Below are positions 55,831 to 64,000 of a stretch of 64,000 nt of DNA, in pieces; position 1 is the stretch's first letter, and each line of letters opens with the position of its first letter. The notes beneath the pieces were generated by a model, which was not told the origin of the DNA, searched no databases, and saw only the letters and a list, made by a program, of their open reading frames with translations. The DNA comes from Schistocerca nitens (Eukaryota; Arthropoda; Insecta; Orthoptera; Acrididae): contig NC_064619.1 in NCBI RefSeq assembly GCF_023898315.1, positions 502,358,594 to 502,422,593 on the forward strand. The letters are read 5' to 3'. The position numbers and the translations under genes are program-made.

Positions 55831-56157
55831 TTAAATATCATCCTTTGTTAAACTGTCCCAGAAGCCGTTAGTGCGAGCCACGACACAGGTATCGACAAGT
55901 TTTATGTGGTGACCGTTTTCTAACGCATGCTCAGCTAACGCAGATTTCTCTGGATAGCGTAGGCGATAATACCTCTCATGTTCTTTCCTGCGTTGTTCCA
56001 CAGTGCTCACTGTTTGTCTGATGTACTTATGGCCACTCTCACAAGGTATTTCGTAGACTCCAGGTGTTCTGAGACCTACTGCGTCTTTAACTGGTCTCAG
56101 TAATTGACTGATTTTCGCTGAAGGCCTGAAGATTGATTTAATCCTGACACAAGTCAC
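55831..56157 (-). pseudogene. Penelope-like GIY-YIG endonuclease domain
   Basis: 108-codon minus-strand frame: TPGVYEIPCESGHKYIRQT is the GIY...YIG pair (G of YIG changed to R), followed by VEQRRKEHERYYRLRYPEKS and ALAEHALENGHHIKLVDTCV. This is the C-terminal nuclease module of Penelope-like elements, which nicks the target. The upstream frame (KSIFRPSAKISQLLRPVKDA) also fits the RT-GIY linker. The RT itself is absent. Confidence 0.87.
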
Positions 56158-56386
56158 AAGTTAATAAAGGAAGTTATTGAAATAAAAATTACCGCAAACA
56201 CCCTGAATAGAGACGGTGGCTTGCAGCTCAACGCTGCGTGGGATACAGCTATCTCGCGGCTGAAGAGGGCACATCGAACGCCGACTCAAAACATGCCCAT
56301 GTATGGCAATGTCACGGGCACTACTGACGTCACAGCCGGCAGCTAGCGCATTTAAGGGCGCACCAACAGCCCACTGGCAGTCATAT

Positions 56387-56432
56387 CACTTGACAATGGT
56401 CAAGGAGTGCTTGGCCGAAAGCTCGTGTAGTT
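56387..56432 (+). other. Hammerhead-like hairpin, right arm
   Basis: cttgacaat, hairpin ggtcaaggagtgcttggcc (56398-56416, one G-T pair in the stem), then gaaagctcgtg. The order (core-like strand, stem II with loop, GAAA) is that of a hammerhead ribozyme, but the expected CUGAnGA is only loosely matched. Call it hammerhead-like, unproven. Confidence 0.4.
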
Positions 56433-56519
56433 TTAAGCAATTGACGCGGTTGGAAACCCGAGAACATTTTATTCAATGTCATCGCTGCGAGACTCTGCAT
56501 TCATATATGGATGTGTATT

Positions 56520-57060
56520 GGTAGCTGAGATGTTGTGGTCTCTCTGTCAACTAAGGCTCCAACCTGAGTAATGATGTATGCGAAAAAATGGGTAGAGTAA
56601 AAGGTTGGAAAGAACAGAATAGAGTAAGTGAAGGAAGTGCTCGTTGATACAAAACGTTGGCACACAACAAGAAAAGCGTATGTCTTACAGATAAGTTTTG
56701 TAATACAGCACTGTATTGTAGCGACACCTCAGGCAGTCGTAGATTAAGAAAAGCGTGTGTCTTACAGATAAGTTTTGTAATACAGGACTGCACTGCAGTG
56801 GCACCTCATGCAGCTCCGCCGTCAGCCGGGAAAGCCAGTCTTGCAGTGTTACCGCACTCTAGGGCCCCGCTGAGCCGCGACCACTGCAGGCGAGGATACG
56901 ACAACGCCTCGTCCCCTGCGCGCCGTGGGTTCGTCGTCCTCTCCTCCGTCTCACCGTCTACTGGAGGTGGACATTGGATCTCTGATGTGTGATGAACCTG
57001 AGAAATAAATCTACTGTTGCAGTTTGAGTGTTCTCTATTTACTCCTGCTGTTACTACAGA
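56520..57060 (+). repeat. Possible solo LTR with internal 77-bp duplication
   Basis: aagaaaagcgtatgtcttac at 56669 recurs at 56746 (period 77, about 2 units, ending ...cacctcaggcag / cacctcatgcag). A GC-rich stretch follows, then aataaa at 57002 and a gttactaca end at about 57057, and ATG 57068 opens MADMNESYQPP. The pattern is LTR-like, but no partner LTR or TSD was found. Confidence 0.4.
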
Positions 57061-57499
57061 ACCCGCATGGCTGATATGAATGAATCTTACCAACCACCCA
57101 GAGAAGTCTGCTGCTGGTTTTCCCACCGTCCAACGGCGTATATGCTGCCCAGCACTTGGGAGTCAAAAGACAGGCCGTATTCCCTCTAAAATACTGAGAA
57201 TTTCTTGAGCATCAAATGTTATACGCAACCCACGAGCAGCTCGTGCCACACGCGTGACAGTCGTGTGATCACGTTACTGTGACGTCATAGACGCCGTGGA
57301 TTTCATTTTATCGTGGTTGTAGTCTTTGACCTCTGCGGCATTTGAGTGCTCTAATCGGGCTGTAACGACATGAACAGTGCGATCAGCTCTTATCGACTCG
57401 GAAGCTTTCCCCGCTAAACTGGATTTGTGGTTTCTAGCTTCTTATGTTGATTCAGAAATGAAGGATGAAGTTTTAGTTATTGTGCACATACCGTACGGT
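57061..57499. other. No gene seen
   Basis: No gene recognised, apart from a short Gag-like start (MADMNESYQPPREVCC) of unsure meaning at 57068. Confidence 0.35.
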
Positions 57500-58260
57500 A
57501 GGGAGAATTAACAATGAAATTCGTTGGTGATTTGAGGTGCGAAAAAAATGCAAAATCTGCATTTAATGTTAATGGCTGTCACCTCTGAAAACTGCAGGTC
57601 CAACCTGTATGGGAATCGAGGCAAACTGAGCCTGGATTGCAGACGTGGATATATTACTCCACGATGCCTGAAATCAGCGCAAGAGATCGTCAATTATAGT
57701 GGTTAGTGACTCGTGGTCCGCCAATGTCTTGGCAGTCCATGATCATTGTGCCTGAGAGAACATCGTCTGTGTGCAGAAACTTGCTGCCTGTCTTGTTGGA
57801 AGATAACCTTAAGCAGACCTCGAAGATAGGGCGCGACCATTGACCTTAACACAACAGAAATGTAACGTCTGCTGTCCAAATTACGAGGTATATGAACAAG
57901 AGATGAGTGTGTTGTGCACGAAATTGTACACAATACCATCACACTATATGCTAGTTCTGTATAACGATGACAATCACTATCTGGTGACAATCGTTCTCTT
58001 AGGAGCCTCCACACATTGGTTCGTGCATTGTTATACTGTACATGAACCGGGATTCGCCTGAAAAGACGACGTCGTGTAATTTCTGTCTTCTGTGTGTTCC
58101 TCTGTGATCCTGCGTCAAGGGAAGTCGCAAAATTGTCTCCAAGCAGACAGTCAGTATCGCTTCAGACGTCGTGGCACTCTTCGTGTGAACATTCGTCTGC
58201 TACAAAAAGAAGACACATATCCAGGTTCAAGGTATGTGAAGTAACTCTACGATGATGTAC
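57500..58260 (-). pseudogene. Tc1-like transposase remnant, strongly decayed
   Basis: Minus strand, mixed frames: RRRLFRRIPVHVQY-like and VVFSGESRF-like near 58030-58060 (first D changed to G), CGGS near 58010, then NLDSRRYISVVLRSMVAPYL near 57850 and VIFQQDRQQVSAHR near 57785 (second D with N to R). It is followed by HWRTTSH-like sequence. The E block was not found clearly. Edges are approximate. Confidence 0.65.
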
Positions 58261-59756
58261 GGGTCAGCGCTCAACGTATGTCCTCTCGTACGTAAGTCAC
58301 GAGCGGCTGATAAGATACTGCATAGTATTGATTAAGGCCCTCATAAACTTTTATTTTGAGCCGTCATTCTGTTTACTGATTTGACAAGACCTGCCACGAA
58401 TCCCTCTCCTGCGCCAGCCTCTTCATACTAGAGGATCACTTGAAATATACGTCATCAATTACTTGCTGGATATATTCAAATCTCTGTCTTTTTCTGCTGG
58501 TCTGGCCTTCTAAAGCCCCTTACTACCATATAGGTTATTTTATGATACCTTAACGCATGTTGTATCAATATGTTCCTTCTTCTTTTCAATGTTTTCCTAT
58601 GTTCCTTTGTTCGCTGATTCTGTGGGAAACATGCTCATTTCTTAGCTGGTAAGTCCTCTTTAATTTTAAACATTCTTCTCTTGCATATCACGTCAAAGGC
58701 TTCGATTACCATCTATTTCGGTTTTTCCTCAGTCAATATTTCACTGTCATACCATGCTGTGATCTATACGTTCATTCTCAGAAATTTCTTCCACAAATTT
58801 AGGCCTATGTTTGGTATTAGTAGAGTTCTCTTTCCCATGAATGCACTTGCTACGTTGCTTTTTACGTTCTCCTTGTTCTGTCCGTCATATGCTATTTTGG
58901 CACCTAGGTAGCTGAACCCTACTTCGTGATCGTCAATGCAGATGTTGAGTTTCTCGCTGTTCTTATTTCTGCTACTCCTATTACTTTCGTCTTTCTTCAG
59001 TTTAGTCTCAATCAGTATTCTGTAATACTTCATCAAATTCACTGAGTGTACCAGTGTCATCAGCGAATTCCTTTGATCATGAATTTAAGATCCACTCGGG
59101 AAAAATTATTCTATTTCCGTCATTGAAAGAAGGGGCGAGATAGTATATCCATGTCTTAGGCCTTATTAACTCGAGCACTTCGTTCTTGGGCATCCAGTTT
59201 TAATGTTCTTCCTTGGTTCTTATATATATTGGTTATTATCCGTCTTTCCCTATAGTTTATCACTATTTTCCTCGGAATTTCGAGCAACTTACACCATTTC
59301 CATTTTTCCATTTTTTCATTTTACTTTGTCGAACCCTTTTTCCAGGTCGACAAATCTTATGGAATTCCTTTAGTTATCAACCGCACGTCAGGACAGACTC
59401 CAGGTGCCTTTACCTTTCCTAAAGGTGAGCTGAAAGTCGTCCAATGAGTCCTCAATTTTCCTTTCCTCTATTCTGTATATTACTCTTGTCATCGACTTGG
59501 ATGGATATGCTATTAAGCTGATTGTCCGATAGTTCACGCACTTCAGATTTCTCGCAATCTTCGTGTGTTGCATATATGATGTTTTTTCGAAAGTTTGCTG
59601 TATGTCGCCAGTCTCACAGGCACCAGCTTGAATAGTCGTTTATTTGTCACTACCACCAGTGATTTTGGAAATTTAGATGGAATGTTATTTCTTCCGAGTT
59701 CTCTAATCGCAAGTTTTTCAAAGCTCTTTTAAATTCTGACTCTCGATCCCTGTCTT

Positions 59757-61950
59757 GCGAAGTACTTTTGAATAAGTTTTCTGAGAGTTGTCTTGAGCAG
59801 CTAGTTTGGCAGCCCACTCGCAGCGGAAATACCTTAGATCTCGTAGCTGCAAACAGGCCGGGCCTTATCGATGGCGTCAGTATAGAGACGGGGATTAGTG
59901 ATCATGATGTCATCGTAGCGACGAAGGTTAAGACGTTTAATAAACCAGCCATGAAGGCTTGGAGAGTGTTTCTGCTAGGAAAAGCAGATAAACAGTTCTT
60001 TGTATCTCATTTAGATAGCGAATTCCAATCATTTATTTCCGGTAAGATGGACATAGAGGAATTATGGGCAAAGTTTAAATACGCTGCAAATCGTTCTCTG
60101 GACAAATACATGCGCAGTAAATGGAGTAAGGACGGAAAAGACCCACCACGGTTTAATAGCGAAAGTCGGAAGATGCTGCGGAAGCAGAGGCTATTGCACT
60201 GACGGTTTAAAACAGAACGAGCAAATGACGACAGGCAAAGGACAGCAGAGATTCGTGCGTCCATGCAACGATCTGCGTACGAAGCATTGAACTACTACCA
60301 GTGACATGGCTTAGCAAAAGATCTGGCGGAGAACCCGAGAAAACTCTGGTCCTATGTAAACTTGCTAACCAGATTTAAAGCTTCCATCCGGTCACTTATG
60401 GACCAATCTAGTGTGACAGTTTAAGATGGTAAAATAAGAACTGAAGTTTTAAATTGCGCATTTAAGAAACCTTTCACTCTGGAGAATATCACAAACATCG
60501 ATCAGAGCCCCGTATGGATGACATAGTAATAAACATTTCTGCCGTAGAGAAACAACTGAAAGAAACGAAAACAAACAAGTCACCAAGTCCGGTTAGAATA
60601 TTAGTTAGATTTTAGAGCGAGTGCTCTACAGAACTGACCGCTAATTTAACTTCCATTTACCGCGAATCTCTCGCCCAGTCAAGTCCCAAGTGACATGAAA
60701 AAGCAGGTGATTCCTATATATGAAAGGATCAGGAAACGGATCCGCAAACTTACAGACCAATATCCCGAATATAGGTTTGTTGCAGAATCCTTGACCATAT
60801 TCTCAGATCGAATATAATACATTTTCTTGTGACCGAGAACTTTATATCCACGAATCAGCATGGTTTTAGAAAGCATTTCTCGTGTGAAACTCAGCTTGCC
60901 CTTTTCTCGCATGATATGCTGCGAACTATGGATGAAAGACAACACGCAGATTCCATATTTCTAGATTGCCGGAAAGCATTTTATATGGTGTATTGCAGAC
61001 TTTTAAAGAAGGTACGAGCAAATGGAATAGGTTCACAGGTATGTGATTAGCTCGAACTCTTCTTAAGCAATAGAACACAGTGCGTTGTCCTGGACGGCGA
61101 GGTTCATCTAAGACAGAGTATCTTCAGGAGTGCCTCAGGGATGTGTGATAAGACCAGTGCTGTTTTCTATATATATCAATGATCTGATCGACAGGGCGAG
61201 CAACTGCCTGCGGGTGTGTTCTGATGATGCTGCGGTGTACGGGAAGGTGTCGAAGACGAATATCTATAGGATGATACAAGATGACGTAGAAAAAATTTTT
61301 GTTGTTGTTCTGATGAATAGCAGCTGGCTCTAAATATAGACAAATGTAAATTGATGCGGATGAATAGGAAAAACGAACCCGTAATTTCGGATAAAGCACT
61401 AGTCGTGTCCTGCTTGACACAGTCAAGTAGTGTAAATATCTTGGCGTAACGTTGCAAAGCGATATAAAATGGAACGAGAATATGAGTATTGTAGGGAAGG
61501 AGATTGGTTGGCTCCGGTTTATTGAGAGAATTTTAGGAAAGTGTGGTTCACATATAAAAAGAGACCGCATATAGGACCCTAGTGCGATCTGCTAGTTTCG
61601 TTACAGGAAGATACGAACAACAGACAAGTATTTCGGAGATGCTTCGGAAACTCAAATGGGAACCCCTGGAGGGAAGGCGGCTTTCTTCTCGAGGAACGCT
61701 ACTGAGGAAACCGGCAGTTGAAAGTGACCGCAGAAGGATCCTGCTGTCGCCAACATACATTTCGCTTAAGGACTGCGAAGGCAAGATACGAGAAATTAGG
61801 GCTCTTACGGAGGCAAACAGATAACCATTTCTCCCTCGGTCTATCAGCGAATGGAACAGGAAAAGAGATGATTAGTAATGGTACAGTTTAGCCTCCACGG
61901 CGCCCTTTATGTTGGCTTGCAGAGTATATATTTGGATGCAGATGTAGATA
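59757..61950 (+). mobile_element. CR1/Jockey-like LINE, 5'-truncated, inserted in the RTE-like LINE
   Basis: TSD tgtctt at 59751-59756 and 61951-61956. It begins in the C-terminal part of EN, goes through RT, and ends in gatgcagatgtagata, a short tandem-like tail. 2,194 bp. Clade by style only. Confidence 0.85.
59768..61825 (+). pseudogene. CR1/Jockey-like LINE EN/RT remnant
   Basis: The open part 59768-60202 has LEQLVWQPTRSGNTLDLVAA and ETGISDHDVIVATK (EN terminal SDH). Then broken frames give ANPRKLWSYVNLL-like near 60330, YRPISRI near 60755, STNQHGFRKHFSCETQLALF near 60850, DSIFLDCRKAFYMVY near 60950 (catalytic Asp), MPQGCVIRPVLFSIYINDLI near 61130, and RVCSDDAAVYG near 61210 (FADD-type motif as CSDD). 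The C-terminal open frame 61582-61824 follows. Inactive. Confidence 0.82.
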
Positions 61951-62040
61951 TGTCTTTCATGTCGATTCCAATTACTTCTTCTATTATGTCATTAGGCAAT
62001 TCCTTCTCCTTACAAAGGTCTTCAGTATAATGTTTCCAAC

Positions 62041-62287
62041 TTCCGCTCGCTCTCTCTCTCTCTCTTTACGTTTAAGAGTCGAGTTCCTATTGCACTCACA
62101 CCACAGGAGTGCACGAAATGGGAGAGCTGGAAACGCATAAACACCATTTTGTGCATCGGGTCACATACAGATTTCGTCGAATGGTTCTGAACGATCCCTA
62201 GTGGTTCCACCTTGTAAATCAAGGCAAAAATGGCACTCACGAAACACTCCACAGGGGTGTGAATGAGGTCAGTGGAATTGCAGGCCC
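62041..62287. other. No gene seen
   Basis: Contains (ct)n at about 62047-62066 and a unique-looking stretch. Not assigned. Confidence 0.4.
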
Positions 62288-62512
62288 AAGATGGCCTCAA
62301 AAAATGGTTCAAATGGCTCTGAGCACTATGGGACTTAACTTCTGTGGTCATCAGTCCCCTAGAACTTAGAACTACTTAAACCTAACTAACCTAAGGACAT
62401 CACACACATCCATGCCCGAAACAGGATTCGAACCTGCGACCGTAGCGGCCACGCGGTTCCAGACTGAAGCGCCTTTAACCGCACGACCACACCGGCCGGT
62501 AAGATGGCCTCA
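62288..62512 (-). mobile_element. tRNA-derived SINE, Leu-like head, with 12-bp TSD
   Basis: Body 62300-62500; TSD aagatggcctca at 62288-62299 and 62501-62512. B box complement ggattcgaacctgcg. The A-box region is slightly decayed (cctttaaccgcacgacca). Confidence 0.94.
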
Positions 62513-62615
62513 GAAAAGAGCTGAATTATCCGGGGCTGGCTGACACAGAAGAGAGTTCAATTATCCGGGGGTGGCTGACACAGAAAAGAGTTGAATTATC
62601 CGAGGGTGGCTGTCA
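62511..62615. repeat. 35-bp tandem repeat, three units
   Basis: Units at 62511-62545, 62546-62580 and 62581-62615, each of the form cagaaaagag.t.aattatcc followed by gggg.tggctgaca with one to four differences. It starts at the SINE's right TSD. Confidence 0.93.
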
Positions 62616-63474
62616 GCAGTGTCAAAAGGTTGTGAAGAACATCGTTCTGTATCACAACGCACTGTGAACTGTCGTTTTCTTCGCGAAATGTGTGACAATC
62701 AACGCCCCAAGGGAAGGGGTGGTTTCATTGACGTCCTTTATGCTATTCCTCCGAGGCCTTTTCGTTTCAGTTCTGAGCTGCAGTGTGTGTGAAATGTTTT
62801 AGTCGTTCATCCATAGAAAAATGCGTGATTTCAACACTGGTTGTTGCAGTTCTGTCCTCCATCGCTGAGACATCAAGGGAAGGGCGAAATGAGGGTAACA
62901 GGTGGTATGATTACGTTCCCATCCCGTGGCACGTCCACGGTCGTACTGGTCAGAAATTTGGTGTCCATGTGATATCATCGCTTACATTCACATGAACTTC
63001 TGAACTCTGGTCTTTTTTCCTATGTGCCAACGTCATCTTGCCGTGTGAAGCGTCGCCAAGCCAAATTTTCAACCCCTGCTTCTTAATGGAAGACAATTAA
63101 AATTTTCAAAAAGCGATCATTTAACTGTGTTGCGCAGTGTAGACTGCCCCAGAAGAGGTATGGGATTTGCTGCAGTGTAAATGCAGCTTGAAGTACTTAT
63201 GGCAATACAAATATATTATTTAATATTTGCGGAACTGATAAGAAATTGCTTTTAGAAGCTTTAAACATTTTTGGAAGGTAACTATTAACAGACGCCAAGT
63301 AATGTGTAAAACGCATGTTTGACCATCAGCTGCTTTTCTGCTTAAAAGCCAAATTTCTACTGGTTTCTTTCACAGACCACCTTCACGGATTAGGATTAAA
63401 ACAGTTTATACCACAACATAACGTGTGTCATTACTTAAGTAATGGGAACGTCTCATATGTAGAGTATGAATTCC
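62616..63474. other. No gene seen
   Basis: No recognisable gene or element. Confidence 0.4.
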
Positions 63475-63506
63475 AGTGTATATACCACACAGTGTATATA
63501 CCACAC
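63475..63506. repeat. 16-bp tandem duplication
   Basis: agtgtatataccacac occurs twice in a row (63475-63490, 63491-63506). Confidence 0.95.
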
Positions 63507-63589
63507 AGGACTTTTGAAGGCAAACATACTACTAATATGCGTAATCTTAACATTACTGAAAAGAAGATCAGAGGTGCCTGTAGCGGCTC

Positions 63590-63740
63590 TGGTCTCGTAA
63601 ACTGACATACGGCCGGGAGGGCGGTGTGATGCCTACATGCATCTCCATATTAGCATCCAGTGACGCCTGTGGCCTGAGGATGACACGGTGACCGGTCGGT
63701 GCCGTTGGGTATTCATGGCCTGTATGGGCTGTGATTAGTT
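63590..63740 (+). repeat. Probable dispersed repeat (unclassified)
   Basis: gccgggagggcggtgtgatg, then gcatccagtgacgcctgtgg, cctgaggatgacacggtgac and cggtcggtgccgttgggt. A GC-richer block in AT-rich surroundings, which I believe occurs widely in locust genomes; that is recollection only. No ORF. Confidence 0.35.
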
Positions 63741-64000
63741 GTATATTTGTTGTTCACATACACATACAACTTTGAATTACTTTTCACAGTCACATCTAGG
63801 AACAAAATTTTTCATTTACCTTTCCCAAATATTATTTATCTATCTATTCCGTCAATTGTAGCCTGTTATCTGTAATTTAAACACAGGTTGTATTGATTCT
63901 TACAGAAGTTATGCCATATTCATTGATACTATAATATCCCGGCCAAATATGTGCTAGTCCCAGACATTTTACTCATTTATCGTTTTAAAGCTGGGATGAT
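63741..64000. other. No gene seen
   Basis: AT-rich end of the window. Confidence 0.4.

Larger units (their letters stand above)
55536..56476 (-). mobile_element. Penelope-like element remnant with inverted terminal arms
   Basis: Arms of about 300 bp (about 55536-55835 and 56180-56476) are inverted copies: both carry gagggcacatcgaacgccga, aaaacatgccca, gtgacgtcac-type sequence and gcaccaacagcccactggca when read in the same sense. Between them lies a minus-strand GIY-YIG domain. Penelope-like elements have a GIY-YIG endonuclease after RT and pseudo-LTRs in varied orientations. The RT is missing here, so this is a 5'-truncated copy. Confidence 0.8.
58340..62040 (-). mobile_element. RTE-like LINE (older subfamily), split by another LINE
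   Basis: Read on the minus strand: WKHYTEDLCKEKELPNDIIE near 62030-61960, GIDMK|DRDRE across the inserted LINE, RALKNL, NYRTISLIAYPSKSMTRVIY near 59540, LDDFQLTFRKGKGTWS near 59440, then a gap with ETKLKKDES, KNSEKLNICIDDHEVGFSYL near 58950, IPNIGLNLWKKF near 58790, and a LAQERDSWQVLSNQ-like end near 58400. Same subfamily as the 3.4-4.1 kb fragment. Frameshifts throughout. Confidence 0.82.

Noticed and set aside
57061..57190. Gag start of an LTR element (MADMNESYQPP)
   Set aside because: The frame stops after about 40 codons and no pol sequence follows; kept only as a note.
62511..62615. CRISPR-like array
   Set aside because: Eukaryotic context; three units directly adjoining without spacers.

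Overview
This is a eukaryotic, insect-like intergenic window. It most likely comes from an orthopteran (locust/grasshopper, Schistocerca-like) genome. I infer this from the many tRNA-derived SINEs with a shared 'gctctgagcac' tail, the very low gene density, and large non-LTR families with an insect flavour; the genus is recollection, not a search result. I see no convincing host protein-coding exon, no functional tRNA or rRNA gene, no operon and no CRISPR array. Nearly every recognisable coding segment belongs to a transposable element (TE).

Layout: 0-4 kb holds a SINE, a dead Tc1-like transposon and an old RTE-like LINE tail. 4.1-6.2 kb is the 3' part of an RNase H-bearing LINE (I/Jockey-like, copy 1), followed by a 768-bp foldback element. 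7.6-9.6 kb has two SINEs and a mariner scrap. 10.1-15.6 kb is a three-level nest: a terminal-inverted-repeat (TIR) DNA transposon holds an RTE-like LINE, which holds an intact 1,422-bp Tc1-like transposon. 16.4-24.3 kb is I-like LINE copy 2, split by a piggyBac-like element that carries a perfect 43-bp palindrome. 26.1-44.1 kb is I-like copy 3, the largest nest. Its RT region is split by an RTE-like LINE (10-bp target-site duplication, TSD) that contains an internally deleted Gypsy-like LTR retrotransposon; its RNase H region is split by a SINE; its 3' UTR is split by a DD34E Tc1-like element.

44-51 kb holds another decayed Tc1-like element, a decayed RTE broken by SINEs, and a purine-rich minisatellite. 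51.96-53.38 kb is a second 1,422-bp Tc1-like copy in inverted orientation. 55.5-56.5 kb is a Penelope-like remnant: a GIY-YIG domain between ~300-bp inverted arms, each with a hammerhead-like hairpin. 58.3-62.0 kb is an RTE-like LINE on the minus strand with a CR1/Jockey-like LINE inserted in it (6-bp TSD, reading frame restored when removed). The last 2 kb carries a SINE and short tandem repeats.

The strongest points for follow-up are: the 127-bp direct duplication flanking the Gypsy-like element inside what the outer TSD says is one RTE insertion; the 32-residue D-E spacing in both intact Tc1-like transposases; SINEs with different tRNA-like heads on one tail; the Penelope arms; and the piggyBac palindrome. 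No new multi-gene host system is visible.
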